From Hemibagrus wyckioides (lineage: Eukaryota > Chordata > Actinopteri > Siluriformes > Bagridae): a stretch of 64,000 nucleotides of DNA. The position numbers and the translations under genes are program-made. Each line of letters begins with the position of its first letter. Position 1 is the first letter of the stretch. The notes under the pieces were generated by a model that was given only the letters and a program-made list of their open reading frames with translations, was not told the origin of the DNA and searched no databases. Shown piece after piece: positions 11,001 to 24,418 of the stretch. The stretch spans positions 7,248,571-7,312,570 of the forward strand of contig NC_080731.1 of the NCBI RefSeq assembly GCF_019097595.1, read 5' to 3'.

Positions 11001-14000
11001 CAGTAAAGCCTGCACTTACTGAAATCATCATTCAAAAAAAATAAAAAACAAAATAAAAACCTCTACCTCTTCCTTACGTAATCTCCAACCTAATCTCAAT
11101 CCATCTAATCTCTATCTACTGCATTGTAGACTATTTATCCGGAGACACAATCAGCTCCCTACACAACCAGGGACTAAATTAGAGGTCGGCTTAAGTGAGC
11201 TGAGCGCCTCCATTCTAATAATAATAATTATTATAATAATAAATAATGCAACAGAAATATCAATCAATAAAACAAGACTGAAAAATCCTTTAGCAGATTT
11301 CAATTTTGTATTATAGCCTACTTTGGGAACGATCGATAAATTTGTGTAATTTTTTTTATTATTTGGGTTACAAATTGTATGTGTGTTGCAATGCTGTTTT
11401 ATGTGTTATTTTATTTCATGGACCATTATATTTAATGTAGAGCACTTTGGTCAATGCATGATTAAAATTAAGCCCGTAAGGTTGCAAAAAAACATGCTAC
11501 AATATAATTTCCCCTAAATCAATATGGAAAACTCTATAATATCAAATAATTCACACAAACTGAACTGAACAGATGTTCAGACATGGTGAGCTCTCATGAA
11601 AACAGCTCATTCACCAAGACCATTTAACCCCTGTCTATTGTGTACATCATAACAAGCAGTAATATAATCACACCTTCATGCTTATGCTACTTAGATTACA
11701 CGCTAAAATGTAGCTTATAGAATGTGATACAGCATGAGATCAGATTTTTGTTGTCTAGGCTTCCAAACAGCAAACCCACAGCTCTATCAGAGTTCATGTG
11801 CTCGAAGCGTTGATTCAATAATTCTTTAAAGGATAATTCAACTACTGTGATGTATATTAGCGTTACTTCTCAAAGAGGTAAAGGTATCCTGAAAACTTTA
11901 AAAATTCTGAGGTAAAACATTTAGAAATCTGTCATGGTGGAAATGAAAATGTTGCACAGTGAAAATGCAAATGGTTCCTGAACTCTCTCACGTCTTGCTG
12001 CTAATTTGGTTGATGCTAATTATCGATCATCTGCAACCCAAAGAGAAAGCAAAAGCACAAACCGAAATCAGGAGGAAGAAATACAGTTGGTACTTTCATT
12101 GTTTTAGACATTTTTTCAGCACTTCCCCAGCACTTATTTTTAATATATTACATACTTTCTATATTCTACATATTTTTTTTTATTTTAAAGATAAATAACT
12201 GTGTCATGCAATGCCTTTGGGAGGATAAGTAAGAAAAGAAAATTAGACATTTTCAGCAAGAAGACAAGACATTTATAGTGTAGTGTCTGGGTCAATTTAA
12301 AAAAAAATATATATATATATATATTTTCAGAATTTTCAACATTTTCCAGATGTGCACATGCAGCCTGGTATAAAAGGGTAAATTTATTTTATTTTATTAA
12401 TTTTTTTCTATTTTTATTTTTCTTTAGGTTTCTTAAGAATCCATTGTTGGTGTTGGTATTGCTTTTCTGTTTTGCTATTTAAATTTCTTTGAGCATTATA
12501 CACTTTAACTCTAAACTGATCTCTGATACAACCACAGAAACAACACACTTGCTTTACGGGGTACTGGGTGTGTCTTTATTTTTGCATGTCTATCTGTCAG
12601 CTGGCTTCCCATTTGCGTGCATTGTTGGTGTTTTTGCTTACTTGGAATTACCTACTTAATAAATAGAGGTGCTGAAGCCAAACGTTTACACCCAGGGTGG
12701 CATGAGAATGTAACAGGACCTGCATCTGGTCCCTGTGTGTGTGTGTGTGTGGAAAACTATTAATAGCCTTAGCCATAGGGGGGGATAGATAACAGTTGTG
12801 ACAACAGCATACAACACCAACTTATCCCTGATGAAAGTGCTCAGTAGATCACTGATTATAGCAAATTCCTGATACAGGGCTTTAAATAAGAGGCTAAACA
12901 CAGCTTCAGGTTATATTTCCACTCTGATTTTCTTAAGAAAGTTGTGGGTTTTCCTCTGCAAGGATAGCTGAGCTGAATCGCATTTAGCGAGAAAGTCACA
13001 CATAACGCTGGGGAAATAATAAGTACTTTAAATAATAAGTACTTTAAGTACTACTAATAATAAGTACTTTCAAAATGTTTTTATAGCACTAGTCTACACG
13101 TTTGTTTCAGTTCATTCAGATTTGAGAAAATACAATAAATGTAATTCAAAGCAAGTTAAGATTAAGGAATAAATATATTTTTAAAAAACCCCAAAAACTG
13201 CAGGTGTTAATTATACTCAGAAATATTGGCTTGGTAGAAGTGTAGTGTAACTAATACTGGCTATGGTTAATCATTTGAATGTGGCAGCTAATCTTGTTCT
13301 GTCACACACATCTGAATTTAGCTTTGCTAAGTGTGGCTAAGTATAGCATGAAATCTTAGCCCACTAGCATAAAAAATACTTATGTTGCCAAAGTAAAAAC
13401 AAAGTGACTGATGACATTTTGTTTGGTGTGTACTTTCGATTCTCAGTGCACACAACATCCTGTCATGTAAAGTTCATCCAGGACATATTTCTTAACCAGG
13501 TAATGTCATGAAGAAAATGAATAGCTTTTTTAATTCTTTGCTCTTTCGGCTTTTCATGCTAATGATTATTACATTGAAATGATGCTGTCACTCAACTATC
13601 CACCCACAGTATCTATTCATCCAATGTTACTAATGCACAAGAAAATACTTTATAAATCGTTACAGTCACAAAAATTCACCCGACTCGGCATATTAAAAGA
13701 TACAGAGGTGAGGTTAAAGTTAGGATTGAGATAGAGTTAATGTTTGTACCTTTTCCTTTTATACAACTTTTGTAAACAGTCTAAGAAAATCTAACCAGAC
13801 TATCCTTGTTAGTTCAATCATGTAGGAATTTCTCATGAGGAAATAAAACACAAAGTTTGCTTTTAGAGAAAATAAGCAACAATGGAGTAGTAACAAAGCT
13901 TATTCTTACAAACTGAAGTGGAATACTTTCCCCATGACATCATGTCCCAATCTGTTTACCACAACAATTACAATATCTACAATATCTAATTAATTAAATA

Positions 14001-14003
<3 letters not shown>

Positions 14004-14032
<29 letters not shown>
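14004..14032. repeat. (AT)n microsatellite
   Basis: About 14 AT units in ARID3 intron 3. Confidence 0.95.
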
Positions 14033-14038
<6 letters not shown>

Positions 14039-14853
14039 GTTACATATAATGTTGCAGAATGACACTGAAAGGAGCTCCTGTTATCATTAATCATAATCAT
14101 CAAAACACCATGGAGATCTCTGGAAGATCAATCATGACTGCCCAAAGATGTGTCACACATTCAGCAGAAAACCTATCAGCATGGGAATAGGTCCGACAAT
14201 ATCAACCAGAGCGCCAAAAACCACATATTTTGGAACCTTTGCTTGCAGTAGAGCATGTTTGTGTGGCTGACACACCTTCAATATAACATTTATCTCCCTG
14301 CCAACTGTCACTGCTAGAGTACACACGGGTCTTAATTCACACAAGCCACAAAAAAAGGACAGGGTGAACTCGACACGGGAATGTAGTATTGCATGTCAAT
14401 AACGAACATCGTTCGTGAAAAAGACCGGCCAGATGGCATTCAGTCTCGCCAAACTCACTTGATAAGCAGGTAATTCGAACAGGATAGTTAGTCGAAACAC
14501 AGCACGCACATCTCCCATCAATCACGCCACACAAAACAAAATTTTAATCTGCTTCATTCTGAGTTGTAAGACTGTGGAAACAAATCTGGACCTGTTCAAT
14601 AAAGAGCTAAAGGATGATATAATTCCGCGGAATCAACCAGAACATACAAGTCAGCTTAATACTAAAAGACAATGCAGTAAGTTGGTGTAAATGGGTTTCA
14701 GCATGATTCAGTCACATACATTAATCATTCAGCCATGTTGTTCCTGGGAAGCTCAAAAATCAATAATATTAATGGACATATATTGAATATTTAATCTATG
14801 ATATTCAGCAATTGAAGCAGAGACGAGGATGAAGTAACCTGCAAGTGATAAGG

Positions 14854-14858
14854 AATAT

Positions 14859-14930
<72 letters not shown>
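14854..14930. repeat. Compound (AT)n(AG)n microsatellite
   Basis: AT dinucleotides with one interruption pass directly into AG dinucleotides at 14905. Near-identical 23-bp sequences lie on both sides (14815-14837 and 14942-14964). Confidence 0.95.
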
Positions 14931-14931
<1 letters not shown>

Positions 14932-16506
14932 AGAATTATATAAGCAGAAACGAGGATGAAGTAATATATTTATTAGTTGCTCTTTCGTATGTTGATTATA
15001 AGTAAACTTCACATTTGTTTCTGAATAAAATTTAGAAACATATATTTTTATAATTTGTTTTAGATATGCTAAACAGCACCGATTCATAATTCTACATAAT
15101 GCTCCAAGTCTTTATTGGGATTATTTAGAAGTCAAATGTATTGAACTGTTCGCCACATTGTTGTACTAATAAGCTATTTTACCTTTCAATCAATTCAATT
15201 TTTTATTTATTTATTTATTTTATTTTTAGTTTGGAACAGCTAATTTCTATAGACGTGTAAAGTCCCATAGAAGCTCTTATTTTGTCTTTCTGCATGACCT
15301 GATGTGAAAAGATCTGATCCACTCCCACATATTTATGCCGTGGCATCACTAGACAGAGCGACTCCTAACTGCCTATCTCTCTCGGATTAGCCAGTGGCGA
15401 AACAAAAACAGTGTAAGCCATAATAAAACCAAGCCCTGCATGCCTGTCATAAAAAATTTTGCCAAAGCACTTGTTTTTTCACTCAACTGTGCAATATGAT
15501 TTATACATCACACCTGATTTAGTCATCATTAAAGTATGACTGATGGACTAAATAAGTAAAAGGCTGCCTTCAGCAACAGGTTTTTGATTATTTAATTTTC
15601 CTAGAAATATAAACGAAGGAACATGGGCACCACCGTATTGCCATATCTATCAGCTCTTTCTTGTTATACTTTAACTGATTAGGATTTCTTTGTTAAATAT
15701 TTAATTTTAAAGCAAAAATGTACTTTTAGACTTTTACATCATGTCACAGTAGCACTGTGTTTAGTTTAATTTCTGCAAGTGGTTTCAGATATGAATTACA
15801 CCAGAAGTATCTTAATCCAGCCTAAGAAGGCCATTAGCATGAAGAGGTAGGAACAATGCAGAAAGCAGACGCACTCTTTAAATTGTCAGGGATACAAAGC
15901 TGTCATTAATGGATTAAGTAGTGGGCTTCTCGCCGATCGTTCACCTGAAGGAATTCGCAAGACTCTTTTGTCTAAAGGCACTTACTAAATGCTCACGGAT
16001 CCACCAGAGAGCCGTGTCGAACATGTGCTGAGCACCTTTTCCGATGAGCATGTCCCAACTGATTCATGTAGCCATCTAAATTTTTATGATGCCTGTCCAC
16101 AGGTTGTGTCAGAGATGTAAAGAGGAGAAAGAATCTGAATTCCAGCTCGAATGGTAATGCTGTAAAACTAAATCCCTGTGACCTCATTCAGTCACTGAGC
16201 TATTTTGTGTATTTGCTACTGTTTTATTGCTACTGGAAACATATAACATTCGTGAGCATGCTTTATGTAAGCAAATACCATGGAGCATGATGTTCAAGGA
16301 AAATAATCTCAGATAGGATGGTGGGATGCAGCTTGTAGTGAAACAGACTGACTGCTACCATCCCAAGGTTAATTATTTAACCAATAGCAGCACACACTGA
16401 AGTGGTTTATTCCTCTTAACCCACAGCAATGATTACAATTTTTAATATTTTATCATATTATTGTTATTGTTTACATCATTTATTCCATTACCAACCTGTC
16501 TTTCTT

Positions 16507-16529
16507 CTCTCTCTCTCTCTCTCTCTCTC
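16507..16529. repeat. (CT)n microsatellite
   Basis: About 11 CT units in ARID3 intron 3. Confidence 0.9.
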
Positions 16530-17512
16530 GCAATTATTATAAAGAAGAAAAAAAATCGCCAGCCACAGCTTGTCATGTTACTGAAAGCATGATCTCCTCA
16601 TTCTTAAAGACTTTCCCATGGCGTGACTGCTTCCATAAAGGTTTAATAAATGTCTCCTTACAGAAAGCTTCACCTTTGGTAAATATCAGCCCTTTTTTTC
16701 GTTGTTTATTATGTGAAACACCTGCCATACAAGACCCCCCCCCGTATAGGAGCCGTGACTATGGCAACAAAAAAATATATGAACAAACACGCTAATATAT
16801 AAACCTGAGGTTTAACACTACTGTCAGGACTGCTGTTAACGATAATTAATCAATGTCCAAATAAACGAGTCAAAATAGCTTTAGATTAGAAAGAGTTTAC
16901 ACTTCATATAAGTTTATACTTATAGTTTATACAATAACATCATTTGCACCTATGCATTTAGGATTAAAGCACATTTTATTCCTTCCCCTGTTGTTTTTTT
17001 TCACTCATAGGTTGCGTCCTTTCTCAACTAACGTGCCTTAAAGTGCGTATTTCTCCCGTAAAGTGATTGAAGGTAATGCCCACTGAAGCTGCTATCTGAG
17101 ATAACAAACTTTCTGACAATGTAGTAATTAATTTGTTCACAGGAAGATAATAACAGGATGTTATCCCTCCCCCAAGGTCTTTCCTTCTGGGGCATTTTTC
17201 ACGCGATCTGAGTACAATTAAAAAAGCAACACGGTGTGTCTGAGCGAGCGGTGAGACAGTAATGGCAGCATTGTTTTATAGATCTCAAACCGAGGCTCAC
17301 ACAGGAAACACAGACGTGGTGTTTCAACATCATCCTCGAACAATTAATCTGAAGTATCTATTGTTCATTCTAGCTATAAGAATGCGCTGGGAGCACTTTT
17401 ACGACTCTTTGTTTGAATACTTGATGGTAGTTGATAGTTGAGAGCACAATGAATAACACAGTGTTTTATTGCCAATGTTTTATACCGCAATATAATTTGG
17501 TAGTATTTTAGT

Positions 17513-17625
17513 AACAACTGTAACAAACAGCATAAGGGTTGTTTTTTTTTTATTGTGCATTACAGATAGGACAAACTAGTATAGGTCATGTTTCAGTGCT
17601 TTGTTAATATGTACAGAGAGCTTCT
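17513..17625. repeat. Direct repeat copy A beside ARID exon 3
   Basis: It begins ACAACTGTAACAAAC and includes AGGTCATGTTTCAGTGCTT. It aligns in order with copy B at 17729-17855. On the minus strand it carries a duplicate of the exon 3 acceptor sequence (GTTTGTTACAG). Confidence 0.75.
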
Positions 17626-17659
17626 CTCATGTTCATAGAGACACAGGTACAGGTCTTAC

Positions 17660-17732
17660 CTCTTTTCTGCATGAAGCTGAAGAGATCATCGAGAAATTCT
17701 TTTCGTTTCACGTCATCATCGAGCTCATACAA
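17660..17732 (-). CDS. arid3c: ARID3 exon 3: first helix region of the ARID domain
   Basis: This 73-nt exon encodes LYELDDDVKRKEFLDDLF followed by SFMQKR and the first base of a glycine codon. It is the start of the ARID DNA-binding domain. The acceptor is tttgttacag before TTGTATGAG; the donor is AAAAGAG then GTAAGACC. It starts in phase 0 and ends in phase 1, matching exon 4, which begins with GG to complete the Gly codon. The ARID3 family usually has LYELDGDPKRKEFLDDLF here, so the turn G-D-P is D-D-V in this gene. The exon is far from its neighbours (33.6 kb upstream, 12.7 kb downstream). It is flanked on both sides by an imperfect direct repeat that includes the acceptor sequence. Confidence 0.95.
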
Positions 17733-17855
17733 CTGTAACAAACCAACAAAAAACAATATAAGGCTTTTTAATTCACCTCACGGAAAGGACAAAACAGTAA
17801 AGGTCATGTTTCAGAGCTTCTGTGATGTTTGATAGTTTGTACAGGGAATTTTTTC
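17729..17855. repeat. Direct repeat copy B overlapping the exon 3 acceptor
   Basis: It begins ACAACTGTAACAAAC, spanning the first bases of ARID exon 3 and its acceptor, and includes GGTCATGTTTCAGAGCTT. Copy A lies 216 bp lower in coordinate. Confidence 0.75.
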
Positions 17856-19589
17856 TGTGCTATGTAATACTTCACAGGAAGCACTAACCGAAACAGACGT
17901 TAGGTGCTTGATTAAACATTTTTCTTTTCTAAGACCTCTGTAACCTTTGATCTACGAGTGCAAGACAATAAGACAATGCATATTTGGCGTTATTAAGTGT
18001 GTCTATCTTCACTTGGATTAAAACATACAGTGGGTGTGGCTCAATCTCTTAAGCTTGAAGTGGGTCTGGCTTAACTAGAAATTTTATATAACTAAACCCG
18101 ACCATTCTCCTCTTTAAAAGCACCGGGACGTTCAAAATGGGTTTTAGCCAAAAAAATATGAGCAGACGTGCTGGGGTAGTGTGTTTTTTGTGGTGAAGAT
18201 TCTTGTCTTTTAATCCCAATGGAACTCATTTTAGTTCCATTTTTACAAAATGTAGGGAAGGTTGGTGAAACCTTATGTAGGGCAGTGCATACTATATAGA
18301 TTATTTTAAATAGATGGTACAATGTACTGTGTCATAATCAGATAAAATTATTTGTTTAAAACACCTATTATCAAAATTGTCAGGCATTGCTTAACCTCTT
18401 ACATTTTTATCCCCACCCCATGACACTTAAGACTTTTTTTTTTACGCGACATTCCTCTCAGTATCGGCGCATCCATTATGTCCCCAATTCTGCCCTATTC
18501 AACAAATGGCCACCGAGTCGAAGGATTTTTTTTTTTTTTTAAAAGCTGCATCCTGAAAGAGTGGACTGTAACCTGATGGAAATACGCTACTCAACCTTCA
18601 CTTTCAATAAGTCCCAGTCCATGTTACCGGGGAGTGCAGGTCGATAGATGAAAACAGAAGGATGACCTTTGAAAACAGCAGGGCACATGGAATGAGGCCC
18701 CAGAGATAATAACTGATCATTTAGAAGTGTATTAGCTGTCACCAATCTTAAAGGACCAATGCAATCAATTCCTCTGAGAAAAAAATGGCTTCGGAGAGGT
18801 ACTTTTCAAAGGTGCGGAGAAAAATAATCAAAGAACGGGTCTTTTTCGGAATATGTTAGCAAAGTGCATCACGTCTTAGCAGAACCTATATCTATTCATC
18901 AAGCTTTTTGTCTATTCATCGGCATTCATGCAGAAAACAATAGAGATGGTCTGTAATCTGTGCTTGACGTGTCTCTTGTGCCCCAGGGATCAGTGAACCG
19001 CAAGTCGCATAAAGGTAACTTGAAAATCCTGCATGTCTTGTTGCCAATGAATAAAAACATTTTTGGGAAATGACTGATGGAAATACAAGTCTGGTCACAA
19101 AGCTTTATGGCCACAAATAAATAAAGATAAATAAATAAATCAACGCACAAACAATATTCCTGAGCATCTTATTGTTTATCCTGTAATAAACAACAAATCT
19201 GCCTCCGTCTGATTTCTATATCGCGACTAATATGAGCTTGGAGCCAACAGGAGTTAGTGATATATTATTTATGATGGAGGTGATGTTACAGTGACTCTGT
19301 TTTTGAGGACAGCAGTTTGGCAGAGATGAAGTAATTACACCACAAGCTTTCAATCCATGTGTCATAATATGTTGGACCGCAATATCCACAACATTGCTTT
19401 AAATATTAACCAGTGGAAAATATTGTACATTAGGTGGCAGCTTCCTCTTTCCAGTATCTCATCACGTTTATGTTAAACCAGTGTGCATGAGCAGCTGAAA
19501 GGAGAAGATAAGATATCTTTAAGAAGATATTCTGCTCTATTTGATGAGTTTATATAAATTAAAAGAAGGTGTATCGAGACAAAATTTTA

Positions 19590-19593
<4 letters not shown>

Positions 19594-19664
<71 letters not shown>
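19594..19664. repeat. (TA)35 microsatellite
   Basis: About 71 bp of uninterrupted AT/TA dinucleotides in ARID3 intron 2. Confidence 0.95.
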
Positions 19665-19670
<6 letters not shown>

Positions 19671-21978
19671 ATGTAAGATGTTTATTTAGTCAGAAAAGGT
19701 CTGTGCTTTTTACCAATACCCATAAACCCCCTGTCAACTTTAAAAAGTACACAGAACACAACAGGGGCACTTGTATAAGTAACGCTTGAGGGCAGCAGGT
19801 CTTGATCCAGTCCGAGCGAGCCCCATTGTGACTTGGCCTGTGTGTGTGTGTGTGTGTTTAGAAACGACAAGGCTTTTAAAATTATTCCTCCCAGTCTCCT
19901 TTGTCATGGGCTGCTCACTGTGTCAATCTCCTCCAGCTCAAAACTAAATGGTCATGCTCAGACTTGACCTTGAATGGCTGTTGTTCTGTGCATTTAAAAA
20001 AAAGTGCATGTAAAGGAAATGACCGCATTCAGAATGTACCAGTTAATTATTTGTAGTGAAATAATAACTTAAGTGGGATTTAGATGGAGTGCTATCTGCT
20101 GTTTAAGCAGGCGCTAGGAAATTTGGGTTTATTGTCATTTACTCATGTTCACCTTATATAAGGAATATATAAGGAATTTTCCTTTCCTTTTATTTTACTT
20201 TACTTTGTCATTTTTAATTGCACTCACTACATGCTCATGAGAGTTCTTTATTAATATCTGCCAGGATTTCAGTAGAGGGAGCTCTTTACAATACAATACC
20301 ATATTTTCCTTCATGTAAAAGTGATTTGTGCAACTAACAGATATCAGGACCCAGATATCTATAAGGAGTAGAACAAGTTCTGTATAATACTTAACACCTA
20401 CACAAGATCCTAGACCAGGCTTCATATTTTGTAACCTATAAGAGGCTGAGTAAAGTAACAGGGTGACATTCTTGGGCCCAGATTTGTTTTTGCCTGTCAG
20501 AAACAACTCAAAGCTATAAAGCTGATATGACTTTGAACTAAGTTCAAGCAAACCTCCAGGCGGTCCGAGCCCATCCTGGAACATATCAAAATGGAGCCTG
20601 GTCACTCAACACAGAGGGGCTTGTTAACCTAAAAAGTTGGGAATGCCTTCAATTCCACCGACGACCACCCCGGTTTGGACAAGTAGCAACATGCAGGCTT
20701 GTCCAAATGTTCATCCCTAGGCACTTTTAAGACCACAAAGTCTCCAGAAGTCACAGCTATACAGTTCAACTCTGCCTTAGTAACATAAACTGCGTATATA
20801 GTTAATAATTTGAGATGCTCACGTCATTATGCCAATTTATGTCTTAACCTTAATGATAAGGCTGCTACTTTTGCCCACTGGCTTCAGAAAATAGCATGCC
20901 ATTAGTTATCAATCAAAACATCTGAATCATCAGTACTCATTATTTCTAATTTCTACCATCATTACTGTAATTGCCCCATATTTTGTGCAGCTTCCCAAGC
21001 ATGCTATTTTTTTTTCTTCCAAACATTATAAATGCTCTTATCTTTGCCTCCATCAATGTCTTAGAAGAATTTGAATGAGTGATCTGCTCTGGGCTGTGAA
21101 AGAAGCTTATTAGAACATTACTGCTTCTTCAGGTTGAATGGTATTGAGTTTTTCATGAAAAAAAAAACCCTGCTGAAGATGAAGTGTTTAATCTGGTCTG
21201 GAATATTTACACTGAGAAAAAAAAAACTATCGATTAAGGTACAATTCAGATCTAAACAGCAATCATCTAAAAATACATGGCTGATAATCTCCTGATTTTG
21301 TCTTCCGCAACATTCCAAAGGTTGTCTATGAGGTTAAAGGTCACAAAGGGGTCTGTCCGAAAGGATTTTGTACTGACCAGATGCTTTTTAGATGCAAATC
21401 TTTATGAACAAGTGCTTACATTTCTGAACGAGTCGTCTGAAAGGCTTTTTCCCTACTGAAAACCTTCATTGTAGTTTGCTACACAGCATCTTTGAGACAA
21501 ACTGAAGAAATATTCATTTTAAGATTGAATAAAGAAACTACAACAGTAATCATTTTCACTGTATCTTCTTATGACCTCAGAGGTATTACTCACAGTGACC
21601 TATGAGTTTTCCTAAACATGACCTGATTAGGCTACTAACACCTGGAGCATGTTAACTAAAAATGCTTCATATGACCTTTCATATAATAACAACTCGGTGC
21701 ACGAGTTGTATTACTGGTTGTATGACTAAGAACCTGTAATTATAGTTTCCTCTTCACGAAACTCTACTCAGTGCAATTTTACAAAACCGTTCCAGTCAGT
21801 CCTCTTCACCCTGATTGCTAATAAGCATCATTTGTGAACAGCAGCCAAGAGGAAAAAAGCCATGACAGCAGAATCAATATCGCAGCCATACTTTCCGAGT
21901 GCGCTTCGTGTGGGGCGCTCCATTGATGTGTGTGTGTCTCTCTCTGACAGAGATCTTCTGGGAAACTGCTGGGCTAGG

Positions 21979-22016
21979 CGTGTGTGTGCGTGCATGCGTG
22001 TGTGTGTGTGTGTGTG
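21979..22016. repeat. (GT)n microsatellite
   Basis: Imperfect then perfect GT units; a shorter AC-rich stretch lies at 22114-22138. Confidence 0.9.
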
Positions 22017-24351
22017 GTTCTGGTGTAAGGGGGCAAGAGTTAATTAGAGAACAACACGCCTGGTCATGCTGGCACTGCTCCAACTGGCTGAAAGCCAGCT
22101 CTACTCCAATTCTTACACACATTTACACACACACACTCACCTTCCTACTACGCCGTGCTGACATAATGAGATATCTAGACAAATATGAAGTGCTTGGCTC
22201 GGCTCCTCCTGATAGGATTTGCCCACGTACTTCAGCTGATGGACTGGATTAAGTGGCAGTGTGCTGACCATGTATTGGCATGTCCAAGTGTTATTTTACC
22301 GAGGCTTTACACCATGTGCTGTTTTCTTTATTTTTACACCAGAGGGGCTGCATATTTACTTACAGCTGCTGTAACCTAATACCTGTTATTTTTAGAGCTA
22401 AATTTTTACAATAACATCCTGTATTGCAAAGTTTAATCATTTCCAATAATTTAATAATTGTGTTGACGACAGGTTGGACATGATTTTACTGAGATATTAA
22501 GAGGTTCATAAATGAAAAAGTCAATCAAAACACAAACTAAAGAGCAATCAAACAAACAATATAATAAAATAAAAATAAAAATAAAACCCAGCCCAACAGA
22601 GAAAACATAGATCCTTATTGAACACATCCTAGTTGCAGACTGGACATGGTGTATAATTAGGAAATTGAAAGAAATTGCACTATTTGCACAATTTCAGTCT
22701 ATTGTCTAGTTAGCCTAGCAAAAACAATTTAATGATTTAAAGTTATTTAGATTTTTAAAAAATGTTTATGTGGACTTTTGCATGTTTTAATTTGTTTGTT
22801 TGTTTGTTTGCTTATTTAGTTGTTTGCTTGTTTTTCTAAATGTGTTTTGCATTTATGGACCACTTAGCATCTCAGTAAAATTATGTCCAACCTGGCAACC
22901 CAGTTTTATTTATTACTTTCCTTTTCATTTTGATGAGTTTCTGAATTTGAATTTTTATTTATTTATTGTGTGTGTGTGTGTGCAGGCTAGTGTTACCTAG
23001 TTCAAGAGGTACCAGGGTTCAATGCTTGCTATTGTTAGCTTTAAATTGGAATTTTAATATGAGGTGAAGCTAAGAACAGATTCAAAGTTAAATATATATA
23101 TAGTAGCTTGCTATTCTTTCGCAGTGGCAACCTAGCTGCCTTCTTTCTTTTACAGTTAAGTAATATAATTGTCTTACAAGGAAGATTTGATTCTACATTT
23201 ACTAAGCAGACCTCAACCTCAACCTCACATGGCTGTACAATTTGACACAGACCCAAGACCCGTGTCCTAAAATAGATTTATATACATGCCAAAGTTACGG
23301 GTTCAACCATGTGGTACGAGACTGGAAGATCATATTGCAACACAACACAACCGTTGGTCAACTTTGGTCCAAAAAAAAAGGTTTATTATTATTTATTATA
23401 TTCGTGTCATTTGGAGGTCTTTAACAGAGCTGATGCTTTATATTCTACATAAATCACTGTAAAAATGACCACCAACTTTTTTTTTCTTCGCCAGATTTCA
23501 GATTTAGTGCTTAATGTCATGAAGTATCCCTTGCTACAGAGGCTTCTGTCTGCTGGTGAAAGCTGATCTCCTTTAACCCTGCATGGTGTTTCTGAATAAA
23601 ACACAGCACTGATTTATGCCTATTTTTATAACCATTGTTCATCTTAAACTTTCTTACACCTAAACAAATCAGTGCCTATCATGGTCTAGATGCAGAATGA
23701 ATTAAATATATGTATTAAGAATAAAACAAATGATCACGTTAACTAGAATCGGCTATTTTCTCTCGTTCCACCCCGTTATCGCATATTTCATTAACACTTG
23801 TACCTGGAGTCTGGAAGTGTCATAACACAACCTTATGTCAACAAAAATCTATATCACTTAACTCGGGTGCTGTCAGCTTCGTATCCTCACTGACAAAGTG
23901 CTCTTTATGACTAGAAAAAACCTTTATGTCATGGTGTCATGACAGTCTTATGTAGCTATATGGACAAGTAAATGCAGGTTACGCAGGTTCCGGGAGGTTC
24001 CCCCAGTGTTCCCCCAGGTTCCTGTAATGAACATTATAACGTCCTGCTTTGCATCACGTAGCAGACATACTGTTTCTAGACAAGCGTTAAAAGCTTATCT
24101 ATTATGAATAGTTTGTTAAAAGGACACGCAAGAATGAGAATAAACAGGTCCACCTTCGCCTTCTCATACGAGTCGGCGTGAAAGCAAAGCGCTATCTCGA
24201 AATCCTTCCGCTCGAACACGCATTTTTCCCCCCGTCTCTCTCGTCCTTCACTGATACACATATGGTTCTCATAAACCGGCTTTACCTTTAACTGTGTTAA
24301 GGTTTAATGTAAATCAGATCCCAGAGGTTAGCCTCCAGTTTCACCTCATTC

Positions 24352-24418
24352 ATTAAAAAGAAGAAGAAGAAGTAGAAGAAGAAGAAGAAGAAGAAGAAGA
24401 AGGGGGGGAAAAAGAAAG
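24352..24418. repeat. (GAA)n and purine tract
   Basis: GAA/AAG triplets (24358-24402) run into GGGGGGG and AAAAAGAAAG. Almost every base on the plus strand is a purine. Confidence 0.9.

Larger units (their letters stand above)
4996..17659 (-). other. ARID3 intron 3 (12.7 kb)
   Basis: This intron lies between the first and second ARID-domain exons. It contains AG, TTTC, ATCT and AT microsatellites, a compound AT/AG array with flanking 23-bp direct repeats near 14.8-15.0 kb, and a complex block at 6950-7330 with a 14-bp perfect inverted repeat. No additional exon with acceptable splice sites and coding homology was recognised. The remaining sequence is AT-rich and unremarkable. Confidence 0.75.

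Noticed and set aside
20195..20605. 136-residue open frame on the minus strand
   Set aside because: Unbroken but with no recognised domain, no splice context and no codon bias; it may be repeat-derived or chance.
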